Assembly: GCF_042477335.2 (NCBI RefSeq)
Contig: NC_091247.1
Location: 42,834,501 to 42,898,500, forward strand
DNA length: 64,000 bases
Reading direction: 5' to 3'
Origin: Ovis canadensis
Taxonomy: Eukaryota; Chordata; Mammalia; Artiodactyla; Bovidae
Shown: positions 32,297-44,537 of the stretch, in pieces
Layout of the letters: the number at the start of each line of letters is the position of its first letter
Numbering within the stretch: position 1 is the stretch's first letter
Position numbers and translations under genes: made by a program
The notes under the pieces: generated by a model
What the model saw: the letters and a program-made list of their open reading frames with translations, nothing else
Told to the model about the DNA's origin: nothing
The model's database searches: none

Positions 32297-32802
32297 AGGA
32301 GCAATTAAAGAAGATCTGGGAGCGTCCCCTTCTTCCCCTTCCTTCCCCCTTGTTCTGATGGTGGCCAGTGAGGCTGGGTCCCTGGGGATGGAGAAGCCTG
32401 TGGGAGAGAGCCTACAAGGTTCAAGATGCTGAATGCAATGACTAAAAGTTACCAAAAGTTCAGATAAAGTTGAAGTTTGGAGCTCCCATATCCCAGTCCA
32501 CATACTAGTTCCCAAGACTTTAAGTCGAAGCACTGGCTTGGGTCACACTGGGAACATCAGCCTTCTGTTGGGCAACCAGGGGGAAACAAGACCCAAGGGA
32601 CTGTCTGTCCATCTGTCTGAATGGAGAAACCAGCTCTTGGCTGGAGCAATCCCTGCCAAGGAGGTTGAGTACAGAGGCCACTGGCTGAGTGTGACTCACA
32701 GATGCATTTGGTTTGTCTGATTGATAGAGTATTGATGGAGCATTTTCAAATTTGAGTCAGTTGCCAGCCATTTAAAGATCAAGAAATCTTACCAGAGAAA
32801 AC
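32297..32802. other. no recognised gene or repeat
   Basis: Nothing recognised. Confidence 0.5.
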
Positions 32803-33359
32803 GCTAATTTGAAAAGATACATGCACCACAGCGTTCAGAGCAGCACTATTTACAACAGCCAAGACACGGAAGCCAAGCAAGTGCCCTTCAACAGACGACT
32901 GGCTTAAGAAGAGGTGATAAAATAAATAAAGTTAGATTAAAATAAAGTAATTCTAAAAAGAAAAAAGATGTGATATATACAGTTATATATATATAGTAAT
33001 AATATATATATTATTCAGCCAGAAAAAAAAAATGAAATAATGCCATTTGTAGCAACACTGATGCACCTACAGAGTTCTATACGTGTTGAAGTAAGTCAGA
33101 CAGAGAAAGACAAATACCATATGACGTCACTTATATATGGGATCTAAAACGTGATACAAATGAACTTATTTACAAAACAGAGGCAGACTCACAAACATGG
33201 GAGCCAAACTTACGGTCACCAGAGGGTAAAGAATGGGACGTATAAATTAGGAGTTTGTGATTAGTAGATACTATAATATAAAAATAAACAACAAGGCCCT
33301 ACTGTGTAGCACAGGGAACTATATTTAGTATCCTGTAATAAACTCTAATCTGAAAAAAA

Positions 33360-33404
<45 letters not shown>
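32803..33404 (+). mobile_element. L1 3' end (older artiodactyl type)
   Basis: The end of ORF2 (CAGCACTATTTACAACAGCC, ATTATTCAGCCAGAAAAAA) is followed by the 3'UTR (GTAAGTCAGACAGAGAAAGA, CAACAAGGCCCTACTG, AGCACAGGGAACTATATTTA) and ends in a long TA repeat. About 55 bases of A-rich sequence interrupt it near 32920-32970. Confidence 0.88.
33363..33404. repeat. (TA)21 microsatellite
   Basis: Uninterrupted TA repeat of 42 bases at the L1 end. Likely length-polymorphic. Confidence 0.97.
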
Positions 33405-33407
<3 letters not shown>

Positions 33408-33598
33408 GGTGGTGGTTTAGTCACTAAGTCGCGTCCAACTCTTGTGACTCCATGCACTATAATCAGACTCCTCTGTCCATGGGATTAACCAGGCAACAAT
33501 GGGTAGCCATTTCTTTCTCCAGCAGATCTTCCCAACCCAGGATCAAACCTAGGTCTCCCGCATTGCAGGCGGGTTCCTTGCTGATGGAGCCATGTCAA
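33408..33598 (-). mobile_element. Bov-tA-type SINE, decayed
   Basis: Minus-strand copy with several deletions, GGTGGTTTAGTCACTAAGTC to GATGGAGCCATGTCAAGCCC. Confidence 0.9.
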
Positions 33599-34049
33599 GC
33601 CCATGTATTTCTACACCTATATCTGCACCCTTGGGTTCCTGCTGGCCAGAGAAGTGGCTGGCACTTTGGAGCTGTGCCTGTGCCCCCCACAGCCCCCCAC
33701 TCCCTCTGTCTCCCCAGTTTGCAGCTGCTGTCAAGGCCCTTTATCTCAGCTGTGGCTGTGACTTTAACACTCCCAGCCAGCTTTACTTGTGCGTCATCTC
33801 TCTAAGCAATGGGCTGTGACCCCGTCCTAACGCATCTGCGTAGAGGCTGCACCCAGGGCATAAAGAGGCCATGGCCATTTCAAGATAAGACATCTTGCTT
33901 TCAGTTTCTTGGTATTAATGTATGGGGCCCAGGGCTTCACAAATTCTTTTATGTTTTCCTGTAATTTCCAAAGTGTCCATTACTGGGGAGGGGGGAATAT
34001 GTATCTTCTCTTAAATTGTGTTTGGAAAGGTTGTGTTTTCACATCCAAA
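33599..34049. other. no recognised gene or repeat
   Basis: C-rich around 33680-33720. Nothing recognised. Confidence 0.5.
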
Positions 34050-34126
34050 AGGTTGGATCTAGCATCAAACCGGGACCCCCTGAATTTGGAATCCAGAATC
34101 TTAGCCACTGGACCACCAGGAAAGTC
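34050..34126 (-). mobile_element. CHR-2-type SINE fragment
   Basis: Reverse of the tRNA-like head: ATCAAACCGGGACCCCCTG ... TTAGCCACTGGACCACCAGG. Confidence 0.85.
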
Positions 34127-35157
34127 CCTCCCTTCTTATTCTTAAAGACATAGCTCAGAAGTTAGACGGTATGGGAAGCCTTCTCCGATAGCCTTCTCAG
34201 AGTACCAGGCAGAGCGCTAGGCCTGGGGATACAGAGGAGAGTTAAGCCACAGTCACCACCAGAGTCAGGGAGGCTGATGGTGAGGACAGCCAAAACAAAT
34301 GGCTGGTGAAGTACAGAGTGATCAGTACAATAAATGGGGTACAGCCTGTGGGCTGAGGGGGGGCACATGAGAAAATCATCTCCCCCTGTTTTGGGAGACC
34401 TCCTGGAATAAATTGCCCTTTAGATAAGACCAGGAAGGCAGGCCAGATTTAGCCAAGCAAGGATGGGTGCCACTGGCTAGAACTTGTCCAGTGTCCTACC
34501 AGCCAGATATGTTCAGATGCTGCAAATCAAGGACCACATGGCACAACCATAGAAGCAGAACAAGCCGAACACGTGGTGCCTCTCATCCACGACAGGCTGT
34601 ATTACACACACTCATCACGCCCATTCCCTCCCTTCCCGTGGGTACTATCCTCTGCACCCCCATTTCTAGTAGGAAGAAGGAGAAGGAAACGCATGGACCA
34701 GCGAGACACCCTGGCCAGTCTGAGTGGCCTCAAGGGCTGGTTGACGGCCATCAGGAGCAACCACCAGCAGGAAAGACCCCAGAGACCAGGCAGTCCAGGT
34801 CCCCGGGAGGCTGGTCTTCCTGGGTTCGAATCCCTGCCAGGAGCAGGAAGCTTTGACTGGACCCTCCCTCTGGATCATTCTGCTCCTCTTCCCACCATGA
34901 AAAGAGAAAGAGATCATTCCTTGTAAAATGCCCTGGTGGAAAGGCAAACACTAAAACTATCGGTCAAAAATTGGTATTTAATTATCCGCGCTTTCCAGTT
35001 ATTTATTCTCCACCACCACTCCACCACCCCCCACCCAATGATTCCCATCCGTTCTGCAGTACTGCACACAGCAAAAGACACCTCCCTGTCAGAACAGACT
35101 TTGCAGATCACATTTCTGGGGGCCCTTTCAATACAGTAATAGCATTTGCCAATAGGT
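34127..35157. other. no recognised gene; weak L2-class patch
   Basis: Bases 34195-34335 (CAGGCAGAGCGCTAGGCCTG, GGGGATACAGAGGAGAG) resemble an old L2/MIR-class repeat. The rest is unassigned. Frames of 117-129 codons at 34467-34926 overlap each other and have no motif. Confidence 0.45.
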
Positions 35158-35168
35158 AGAGCAACCTT

Positions 35169-35421
35169 GCCTGGAAAATCCCATGGATGGAGGAGCCTGG
35201 TGGGCTGCAGTCCATGGGGTCGCTAAGAGTCGGACACGACTGAGCGACTTCACTTTCACTTTTCACTTTCATGCTTTGGAGAAGGAAATGGCAACCCACT
35301 CCAGTGTTCTTGCCTGGAGAATCCCAGGGACGGGGGAGGCTGGTGGGCTGCCGTCTATGGGGTCACACAGGGTCGGACACGACTGAAGCGACTTAGCAGC
35401 AGCAGCAGCAGCAGCAGCAGC
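35169..35421 (+). mobile_element. Bov-A2 dimeric SINE with AGC tail
   Basis: Two related units in tandem. The first ends GAGCGACTTCACTTTCACTT; the second starts at GGAGAAGGAAATGGCAACCC. An AGC repeat (35395-35423) closes the element. The perfect duplication AGAGCAACCTT lies at 35158-35168 and 35422-35432. Confidence 0.96.
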
Positions 35422-35423
35422 AG
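35395..35423. repeat. (AGC)n microsatellite in Bov-A2 tail
   Basis: Nearly ten uninterrupted AGC units, the usual unstable end of Bov-A2. Confidence 0.95.
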
Positions 35424-35432
35424 AGCAACCTT

Positions 35433-35742
35433 TCTTTGTGTATGTTTTCTCCCCGATCTCCACCAGAGGGCGCCAGCAGGTCCTGTTTGGACAAGTTTCT
35501 CTGCTTACACCCTCATGGAAGCAAAGAGAAATTGGAATTAGAGTCCTGGGCCGAGTAAACTCAGCTCGCAGTTCCTGAACTTTCTGATACACAGAATTCT
35601 GTAGAACACTACAATTTAGGGAAAATTTATTTCAAGGAAACAGGAAGTGACCTCCTGTTCTTGAAAAAAATGAGATGTGGAAAATGAAGTTTTCTATTCA
35701 TTGCAATCTGTAATTCCACTGCATCTATTTATTGAACACTTT
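35433..35742. other. no recognised gene or repeat
   Basis: Nothing recognised. Confidence 0.5.
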
Positions 35743-35754
35743 CATTCTGAAGGG

Positions 35755-35959
35755 CTTCCCAGGTGGCGCAGTGGTAAAGAATCCACCTGCCAAAGCAGGA
35801 GATGCAGGAGACTCAGATTCCTCCTGGGAAGGTCCCTGGAGGAGGAAGTCACAACTCACCCTAGTATCCTTGCCTGGGGAATCCCATGGACAGAGGAGCC
35901 TGGCGGGCTATAGTCCATGTGGTCGCACATGACTGAGTGACAGCATGCCCACACACGCA
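35755..35959 (+). mobile_element. Bov-tA-type SINE
   Basis: GCTTCCCAGGTGGCGCAGTGG head. The perfect 12-bp duplication CATTCTGAAGGG lies at 35743-35754 and 35960-35971. Confidence 0.96.
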
Positions 35960-35971
35960 CATTCTGAAGGG

Positions 35972-36705
35972 TATGATAAAATAATAATTCTTATCAATAC
36001 ACGGTAACCATAAATTGTGGTATTTTACGGGACACTTCAATCTGATTCAGTTATTTTTAAAATATTAGATGGTTCTCATTTTGTGTTCAAGAGGTGGTAC
36101 TTAATGCCACTCTGAGAGGCATTGTGAATAACCAGGTTAAGAGACCAGAAGTCCTAAGTATTTTTAGACCAAGGAATTGTATGGACCAGAAGGAAGATTT
36201 ACTTGGTGGCAGAGCGCTAGACGATCTTGAACGGGGCCTTGGAGACAGGCCAGGTGGGGAGCTCTGGTCGTCTTCCAGTGGTGGAGTGATGAGGGGCTGA
36301 CTTGGGGGGGAACAGCAGCGAAGGAAGGGCGCACAGGTGAGATTTACGAAGGAGTAATTGACAACACCCAGTTCCTACTTGAAGAGGTGGAAATGGGAAG
36401 GGATAGGAGCGGGCCAGGAGACAGACTCAAAACTGTCTGTGGTTTGAGACAGGAGTGGCAGGGGAATAACAGTTCGCTCTGAATTCAGCACCTCAATTAA
36501 TCCCCATGGTTTAATCACAGCAGCATTCACATACATCTGAAAAAGAGTAGAATGTTTATGTGTGAAATATCATATGTTTGTTCGACATCAAGGCTGGTTG
36601 CATAGGTCACAGGCCCCTTGCAATAACTCTGTAGCACCTTCTGCCCCACCGTAGGCGCTTTGTCACAGAATGTGAAGAGTATAAATGTTTGATGATAGAG
36701 ACGCT
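35972..36705. other. no recognised gene or repeat
   Basis: Nothing recognised. Confidence 0.5.
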
Positions 36706-36953
36706 CTATGCCTTAAGCACTTTGGCCATCTTATGAGAAGAACTGACTAATCTGAAAAGACCCTGATGCTGGGAGAGATTGAGGGCGGGAGGAGAAGGGG
36801 ACAACAGAGGATGAGATGGTTGGATGGCATCACTGACTCAATGGACGTGAGCTTGAGTAAACTCCGGGAGTGGTGATGGACAGAGAGGCAAGGTGTGCTG
36901 AAGTCCATAGGATCGAAAAGAGTCGGACACGACTGAGCCACTGAATTGAACTG
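36706..36953 (+). mobile_element. BovB 3' end
   Basis: Starts CACTTTGGCCATCTTATGAG and ends at CCACTGAATTGAACTG. Small indels break the C-terminal coding block. Confidence 0.92.
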
Positions 36954-37834
36954 TTGCTTTAAGTCTATCAGCAAAGGAATTGCCCCAGCAATCATGTTCC
37001 ATTGTAGCAGAAATAGGGACCATCCCTAAGTGGGCTGAGCTGGGGTTGGGCTGACCCAGGCAGCCTTCGAATTCTGTGCCTTGGGTAAATTCATATCTTC
37101 AGACTTTTCCATCTCCTGTAAGTCCAAATCCCTCATGTGAAACAGACCTTCTCACTCCACTGAACTCTTGTGGCCTAACATGTAATCAAGGGGGGTTAGA
37201 ATGACGGGACTGTGAGCCACACAGATGACTCTCCTCCTTCTCCAACACTGCCTTGCCAGGACACTCTGGCATAAGAACTACCTCCTGAGCAGGGCTTCCT
37301 GAAGCCAGATGTGGGGGATTTTCTGCAGAAATCTGCAGTCAGCCATGAATAATCACAATTGAGCAAGAGGTGAGCTCCAGACACAGTCACATCTGAGTCC
37401 ATGTCAGTAACTAAAACAAGTCTGCTTCTTGGCGTGGGAAGCTGCATGCGTGAGAAACCAGGAAGCCTTCGGGACAGCACCAAAGGCCAACTGAAGTCAC
37501 CAGGACAAATCATAGCACAGGCCTCGTAGCAGAAGTGTGCCTCGCTCTGATGGATGTGAGCATTTGTTGAGAACAAAGATCATCAGGAACTGTACATGGT
37601 GCTGTGAGGGTCTGAGAGATACACCTTCTTGGCGAGAACTTTCATCTAGGAGCAGAGAGAGAGGAGCCCAACCATCCTGCTGTCTCCCTAGCTGTCTTAG
37701 TCATCCTTTGGCCTCCCGCTCAGCCAGCCACTGTGTCTGGCGCAGAGAGGACGCTCCCCAAATGTCTGGTGTTTATTACATATAAAATGCAAGAGGCAGT
37801 CATGCTGTCGCCCTGCTTTGAGGTCCATTTCCAA
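36954..37834. other. no recognised gene or repeat
   Basis: Nothing recognised. The 126-codon minus-strand frame at 37196-37576 has no motif. Confidence 0.5.
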
Positions 37835-38012
37835 CAGGGTTTCTCAGCAGTGGTGGTACTGACCTGTTGGGCCAGATTGCTCCTCATTTTGGCTGTCTTA
37901 TGCACCAGAGGGTCCTTAGATCCCATAACATGTCAGCCGTACCTCCCTTCTCAGCTGTGACAACTAAAGGTGTTTGCAGTCATTGCCCAGGGTCGCCCAT
38001 TGGGAGTCACTG
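37835..38012 (+). mobile_element. MER20-type hAT DNA transposon
   Basis: Begins CAGGGTTTCTCAGC and ends GGGAGTCACTG, with internal blocks CTGTTGGGCCAGATTG, TTTGGCTGTCTTATGCA and GCAGTCATTGCCCAGGGTC. This is the order of MER20, a short non-autonomous element of placental mammals. Confidence 0.78.
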
Positions 38013-38801
38013 GGCTACAGGCTGTACGTCATCATCCCAGTACCTCTTCGTTCCTCTAGAGCCCTCTGTTCTGAGATTTCTCTACCCTGTTTCTTCTGAA
38101 AACTATGCTTCCTGAAATCTATCACTTCAGAACGTTATTCTCTGCTTTTCAAAATGCTGATCAATGAGTAGGAGTGAATTCAAACTAAACTGTTCACGGA
38201 TACAGGTGTCGGTGGCTCCGTCACCCACACTCACTCCCACCATCCTTCATTTGTCACTGAGACATCTCAATAGGGACCACCTGGGATCAAATCATATGAC
38301 ACGCTGAGCATCTCACAACATAAATACCCGAGATGGCACAAGGGCCCCTGAATAAAAGCGCTGTGATAAGCCCCTGAGCCCTTGAACTGCAGCTCCCCCA
38401 GCCAGCCTGTTCCCACCCGCCAGAAACACAGAGCCCAGCACAACGGCCTAGGCCACCTCAGAGAGACCATCTACTCCTTCCAAGACCTTAACTCCATGAC
38501 TTAAAATGGTGAGAATTTTTGGCTACCTCTTGACCTGGCCCTGAAACCAGGTTTCCAGATTTCTGTGTATTCTACACCTCACCTCCTGCTGCAAGGGCCA
38601 GCCTAGTGAGCTCAAGTGGGCTATGTGAGGTCGAAGCCCCCAACTCTGATTTTCAAGCCTTTCCACTGAGACCCACTGGATGATCCAGTGAGGATGACTT
38701 CGACATACCCTATTGTTGGTTTTGGCAGGGAGCTGGAGGGTGGGGGCGTGGGCTCTGGGGTCAAAAGAGTCGGCCGCAACTCAGAGACTAACAGCAACAA
38801 G
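38013..38801. other. no recognised gene or repeat
   Basis: A short AAAAGAGTCGGCCGCAACTC stretch at 38763 resembles a BovB/SINE tail. Otherwise nothing recognised. Confidence 0.45.
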
Positions 38802-38923
38802 GGCTCCCCGCTGCAGTTCCTAGGCTTAGCTGCCCCGTGGTAGTGGGAACTGATCAGGGATCAGACCCGAGACCCCTGCACTGGAAAGCAGGTTCTTAAC
38901 CACTGGACCACCAGGGAAGTCCC
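38802..38923 (-). mobile_element. CHR-2-type SINE
   Basis: Reverse copy: ACTGATCAGGGATCAGACCC, then TTCTTAACCACTGGACCACC and AGGGAAGTCCC. Confidence 0.88.
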
Positions 38924-40120
38924 AAAGTAACCTTATCCTTCTTCTAAAAGGATAGAGGGAAGGGATGGAGAGAAAAGGCAGTGCCCCAGGTCTGCAGAAA
39001 TGACTCTCAGAAAAGCCGACGTGCAGGCTCCCCTCCAGCGTTTTGTCCGCTTCTCCTCTCCCCGGCATTGACTGTGACACAGAGACATCCCTCAGACCCT
39101 GTCCCAGTTACTGACAGTGAGTCAGCTCAGCCCAATGACTCCAATTCAAAGCTTATTCATAAATTATAATTTTAGTACAATAGGGCACAGCTTTAAATAA
39201 GAGTTATGAGAAACCCACCCACCTATGACACGCCAACCGGCTGCTCATCTCCCAACTTTGGGTGGACATTCTGTTAGTCATAGAGAAGCAGCTGGGCCCA
39301 GCTCACTCCTCTCTCTACTTTTTGTATCTCCAAACATTTTACCAAACAGACACTGAGTCAGAATAAGTGGGTTTAGCAATTAAAATCCATGTGGAGGCTG
39401 CCTCGAGAAGCATTTGGTAGATTTGGAAATAAATATTCCTCCAGGGAAAATCAAACATTCATTGTAAAAACCTGAATGTAATATCTGCATGAAGACAAGC
39501 TTGAGCTATTACTGCATCATCTCTTTCTCCTTCAGCCAGGGGCATAAAGGACTTCCATTCACCTGGAGGGAAAGCTGAGCAACTTAGAGACCTCTAAGAC
39601 ATCCTGCCCAAGGAAGCAACAATGTGCTTCTGAATAAATGCATTTCCATCAGGAAACTTGTTTGCCACAGAGCACCTCCAGACACCTGTCTCATCCCACT
39701 AAACCCAGGGAGTCAGGCAATCTGAACATATCTGATTGCCAGTGGACATGCGCCTTCAGTCTCTGAGAGCTCATACCTGAGATGTTTCTGTATTCTGAAT
39801 GTTGCCCTGAGGACAGAGGCAGGTAGTGGGAAGCCCTATGCAGAACCCTCTCCCAGCACGAGATGTGGGTAGAAGCCTACCATTGTGCCCAGAAGTTGTT
39901 CCTCCAGGACAGGGAGCTCCTGTAGCTGCCAGCTTGCTTTAGCAGGAGGTGGTTAGAGCCCTGTAATAAGATGGAGGCTGTCCTCCCTTTAGATGAGAAT
40001 TACAGGAGATCTCTCTTCTGTAAAGTTCCTGGACCACAGACTGCACCTCCTACCCCCAGAAGCTGGTACCAACATCTGCCACCCAGGATCCAGGCAGATC
40101 TATCCTCGCACTTACATACA

Positions 40121-40121
<1 letters not shown>
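38924..40121. other. no recognised gene or repeat
   Basis: About 1.2 kb with nothing recognised. Confidence 0.5.

Positions 40122-40163
<42 letters not shown>
40122..40163. repeat. (CA)21 microsatellite
   Basis: Uninterrupted CA repeat of 42 bases. Likely polymorphic. Confidence 0.98.
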
Positions 40164-40166
<3 letters not shown>

Positions 40167-40456
40167 GCCTGGTTACAGAGGCTGCCACAGCCTCCTGCTG
40201 GTGTTACAGCTCCCGTCTAAGACTGAGGGCTGACAGTCCCAGGTGGAGCAGGGTCTGTAGAGAGGATCTCTGCCACCACAAAGCCACATCACTTCACCTG
40301 TCATTCTTGACAAGGGATTTCTCATTCTTCCGTTTACATGTCCAGAGCTGCACTCCAGGCTGACCAAGGGTCTGGGCTGGGACTGGCTCCAGCTCTCAGC
40401 ACCGTTTCGGTAAGGCCCTAAGAGACTCAGAGGAATACATGTGTCCCCATGTGTCC

Positions 40457-40615
40457 CAGGCTGGTTGGACTCCAAGCCAGTGGTGCCTAACATTTTTTAA
40501 GATCACAGACCCCTCTGTGAAACTGATAAAAACCAAGACCTCTTTCCCAGGAAAAATACACTTTTGCACAAAATTGATCAACATGGTTTCAGAGGGTTCA
40601 AAGAACCCCTGAACC
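40457..40615. repeat. possible old DNA-transposon remnant
   Basis: Starts CCAGTGGTGCCTAACATTTT and ends AAAGAACCCCTGAACCCC, with AGATCACAGACCCCTCTGTG inside. This resembles a decayed non-autonomous DNA element with short inverted ends. Family not named. Confidence 0.4.
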
Positions 40616-40839
40616 CCTAAAAGCTTCTTCCCTGGTCACTGAATTTCAAAGCAAGAGGGCCTTGACTAAGCACCTTGCACCGGCCCAGCTCCAGGTGGCT
40701 TCCATGAAACCATGTCTCTCGTCGGGGTAAAGCAGTTGTGTTGGCCAAGGGGGAGGGGAGGCCCGCATGGAGCAGGAACTCTGGGTCACTTTTGTCTAGA
40801 TGTCTGCAGTGGGTTACTGTGACCGCTGCACATGGAGCG
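40616..40839. other. no recognised gene or repeat
   Basis: Nothing recognised. Confidence 0.5.
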
Positions 40840-40990
40840 CTTACTACATGCCAGGCCACGAGCCCTCTCTGGAACATTTCACCCCCCAACTTGTGCAACA
40901 AGCCTCTACCACAGGGTCATTGTTTCCACTTTACAGGTGAGGACACCGAGGCTCGGAGAGGGCTAGTAGCCTTCCCAGCAATATCCACCT
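40840..40990 (+). repeat. MIR-class SINE remnant
   Basis: GAGCGCTTACTACATGCCAG, CCACTTTACAGGTGAGGACA and CGAGGCTCGGAGAGGGCTAG follow the MIR consensus order. Confidence 0.65.
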
Positions 40991-41089
40991 GATCCCAGGC
41001 AGGACTGCCAGCACCCTTGGCGCCCATGGGATTGCCCCAGGCCCAGTCAGCCTGAGCAAATGCCTTTCATTTTTTTATAAAACTTTTTG

Positions 41090-41548
41090 TCTTTAAATTT
41101 TTTTTAATTTATATTTCTATTAATTTTTAAAATTGAAATATAGTTGCTATACAATATTATATAAGTTACAGGTGTACAAGATAGTGATGCACAAATTGTA
41201 AACATTATGTTCCATTTATATTCATTATGAAATATTAGCTGTATTCCCTGTGTTGTACAGTATATCCTTGTGGCTTATTTTATGCATAATAGTTTGTACC
41301 TCATAATCCCCTACCTTTATATTTTCTCTCCCTACTGGTAACCGCTAGTTTGTTCTCTATACCTGTGAGTCTGCTTTTTTATTGTTGTTGTTATACTCGC
41401 TGGTTTATTGTATTTTTTTAGATTCCACGTATAAGTAATATAATTAATTATTTTTCTTTTTCAGTCTGGCTTATTTCACTTAGCATAATACCCTCCAAGT
41501 TTACCCATGTTACTGCAAACGGCAAAATTTCATTCATTTTTATGGCAG
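41090..41548 (-). mobile_element. old L1 3'UTR and ORF2 end
   Basis: Reverse-oriented L1: AAATTGAAATATAGTTGC, ATACAATATTATATAAGTTA, GGTAACCGCTAGTTTGTTCT, ATTTCACTTAGCATAATACC and the CAAATTTCATTC-type end text. Confidence 0.85.
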
Positions 41549-42370
41549 CAAATGTCTTTCTAGAAACTAGCAGGAACAAACTAAAATCCCAAAGCACTTG
41601 GTGAAGGAATTGCTACGAATGTTGGCTCCGTTTGTCTGCTTCATTTTCATGTGCCTTTTAATTTCTTGTTTGGAGATGAGAATAAACAGGCCACTTTTAG
41701 GAGGTGTATGGCTATTAGCATTACTGATGCCGTTGTAGGCCCATTCAGCTCCTCTTGTCCTTCTACTGACCCCACCTTTGGGCCGTACTGTGTAGTAAAT
41801 CTCTTTTCAGTCATCGAGGGCTTTGTAGTTAATAGATATTGTTTAATGATCATTAGATCCAGGTGGCCTCTATGCTCTGTTAGTCTGCAAACAATGATGA
41901 AAACTTTTGTTGACCTATTCTCAGCACCAACAAGACTAGTTACCCATTCATAAATCTTGACTTAGGAATACACGTCCTGTTTCTAAGCACACACCCCCAT
42001 ACCCTAGATTAGCTATAGAGTTGCCCCCATGACCCCTCAGGGGCAGGGAATGCAGTTGTAAATGCTTCCAGACCCCACCTGTGCATAAGTAACCCCGTAA
42101 TAAACTGACCCATTGGTTATATAGAGCTGCCTGCTTCATTTTTTTGGTCTCAAGTTCAGTTTGATTTGTACTTCCCTCCACTCCACCAACAGCTGACCCA
42201 GTCTGAATTTGTGATGGAACTACAGAAAACACCAACTTCTTATTAATATCTTATACAGAGAAGATGTGGATCTGATGAACAACAACAAGAATGTAGATCA
42301 ATATGGAAGCTGATTACTGAGAATATTGGCTATAGTTAGAACCTAACATCTGCAGGAATTTTTGGAGGGG
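41549..42370. other. no recognised gene; possible LTR-like end
   Basis: Bases 41980-42220 contain an AATAAA signal (42100-42105) followed by GCTTCATTTTTTTGGTCTC, which resembles an LTR R/U5 region. The match is too weak for a firm call. The 100-codon frame at 41651-41953 is unremarkable. Confidence 0.35.
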
Positions 42371-42462
42371 CCGTGACTTGCAGTCTCTGACTGGGGATGG
42401 ACCCTGTGCCCTCCCCAGGGAAAGCGAGGAGTCCTACCCACTGGACTGCCAGGAAATCCCCT
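42371..42462 (-). mobile_element. CHR-2-type SINE, decayed
   Basis: Reverse copy: TCTCTGACTGGGGATGG, then CCTACCCACTGGACTGCCAGG and AAATCCCC. Confidence 0.75.
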
Positions 42463-42545
42463 GTGGGAGTTTTCTATATTGAAGCATAGATATACAATAT
42501 TGTGTTAGTTTCAAGTGTACAGCAAAGTGAGATCAATACATACAC
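42463..42545 (-). mobile_element. L1 3' terminal fragment
   Basis: Reverse of the L1 3' end: ATTGTGTTAGTTTCAAGTG, TACAGCAAAGTGAGATC. Confidence 0.7.
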
Positions 42546-42565
42546 ACACATATATACAAATACAT

Positions 42566-42800
42566 GGGCCTCCCAGGTGGCGCTAGTGGTAAAGAACCTG
42601 CCTGCCAATGCAGGAGACATAACGGATGCGGGTTTGATACCTGGGTTGGGAAGATCCCCTGCAGGAGGACACGGCAACCCACTCCAGTGTTCTTGCCTGG
42701 AGAATCCCATGGACAGAGGAGCCTGGTGGGCTGCGGTCCACAGGATCGCAAAGAGTCTGACCCAACTGAAGCGACTTGGCACCCATGCACGCATGCACAT
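42566..42800 (+). mobile_element. Bov-tA-type SINE
   Basis: GGCCTCCCAGGTGGCGCTAG head, GGTTTGATACCTGGGTTGGG, and CCCAACTGAAGCGACTTGGC near the end. Confidence 0.95.
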
Positions 42801-42879
42801 ACATACTCACAAATATACATACACATACACTTTCAGATATCAGTTACCAAGCAAGCTTGATGAGGTCATTAGAGGAACA

Positions 42880-44040
42880 AACATTAGAGGGGTGACTCCT
42901 CTGTGCCTGGCCCTGTGCAAAGCCCTGGATAGACAGAAATGAATCAAGCAAGGTCTGGTCTACCCTGAACACAGCATCTGGCAGCGGAGAAGGGGAAGGC
43001 ATAGGATTCGCTGGAATAACAACGTGATAACTGATTTACCAGTGAAAGGACAGAGGTGCCAAGGGCCAAAGAGCAGGAAGTGAGTGATGCTGGGGAAAGG
43101 TGAGGCCAGGTGTCCAGGATTCAGAAGGGGCTAAGTCAGGGCATCCTGGGCAGGGGCCCAGGGCAAACTGAGACCAGAAGGTGACCTGCCAGGAGCATGA
43201 ACTGGCTGCTGGGCAGGAAGACCTACAGGTTTAATACAGAAAAGGAAGGCAGGGATCAGATTATGAAGGCTTCTGTTATCTATGAGAAGTCATTAAGAGA
43301 TTATTTTGGTGGGAAAAGAACTTGATCTCATTTGCATCATAGGAAGATGGCTTTGGCAGCAGCATGAAAGGAATTTGACTGGAGAATCAGGAAGCAGAAA
43401 ATGGGATAGAAAATTGCTCTGATCATTAAGTCACGGATGAGGAGGCTGCGTTTCAGTTCCAGGCGGTCTTCACAACTGAACATTCATACAGAAAGCCAAC
43501 AGGGTCTGACAACAGGTTGGATGTTGACAGACAAGGCAGAGAGGAGAAAAAGATATCTCTGAGGTTTCTAAGCTGAGCAGTTGGTAGACGCTGATTCTGC
43601 TCAGAGAGAAAGGAAACAGGAGTGGAAGAACCTGTTCTGGTGAGGAGACAGGGAGGGTGAGTTACATTGCGGACAGGTTGATTGGAAGTGACCAAGAAAA
43701 GATTACAGCAGGTAAGCCATCTGCAGATCACAGCTTTAGAGGTTTGTAGATATGAAGCATGAACAAAAAGAGACAAGAACTAAGGAAAGCAAGAACGTCA
43801 AGAATATTTGTATTTAAAAGGCGTTCAAGGAAAGAAGAGCCAGCAAAGGAGACCTGAGTGTGAACAGTTAATTGCACGTTGTGGAGAAGACATCTTCAAG
43901 AAGGAGAGTCAAGTATTGAAATCTGCGAAGAGAAGGACAAACCTCAAAGGAAGTCCCTGGATCAGGCAGTTGGAAGTTCCTGACTGACTCCTCCATTTCA
44001 GCAGAACCTCACGGGATTGCGAGTGGAGGCAGAAAGTTTT
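42880..44040 (+). repeat. ancient mammalian repeat material, family uncertain
   Basis: 42887-42960 resembles an L2-class segment (TGCCTGGCCCTGTGCAAAGC). From about 43240 to 44040, text such as GGCAGGGATCAGATTATGAA, GAAGATGGCTTTGGCAGCAG, GAGGTTTCTAAGCTGAGCAG and AGAGCCAGCAAAGGAGACC follows a long, widely dispersed mammalian repeat that I cannot name. No coding frame survives. Confidence 0.4.
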
Positions 44041-44537
44041 CACTATTCTCTAATGGATGTTGGCCAAAAACAGGAGGAGAGTGGTCACCTACCCTCATGA
44101 TAAAACTTTTGCTTTTCAGTGATGTGTGGCCTAGTATATGGCAGGTTATGTGACCCCACCAGACTCATCAGTTGACACGTGTTAGAGCAAGGTGAGAGAA
44201 AGAGGCATGTACATAGTAGGGCTGACATCCAGAACTAGCTGATGTTGATGCTGATGGCCAGCGGTGCCAAATATTAGTAGTTAGGGGCTTAAGTGGTCCT
44301 GAGAGGTGGGGTGTAGCTTAAATGGTCAATATGAAGAGGAGATCAGTCTGCTAGGAAACAGGAAACCAAGAGTGAAACTGGCAAAGGTACTGTTATATTA
44401 ATTTCAATAATACCTAGTTGGAAGTTCTGGGAAGCAGGCATTCTTAGACACATCTGATAAGGATTTAAATTGAAACAATCCTATCAACAAGTAACCAAAA
44501 CAGAACAAATAAGCCAAAAACACCTTTAAAAGCTTGT
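44041..44537. other. no recognised gene or repeat
   Basis: Nothing recognised. Confidence 0.45.

Noticed and set aside
41980..42220. A second ERV LTR
   Set aside because: An AATAAA and a T-rich R/U5-like block are suggestive, but no defined 5' end, duplication or family-specific body could be recognised.
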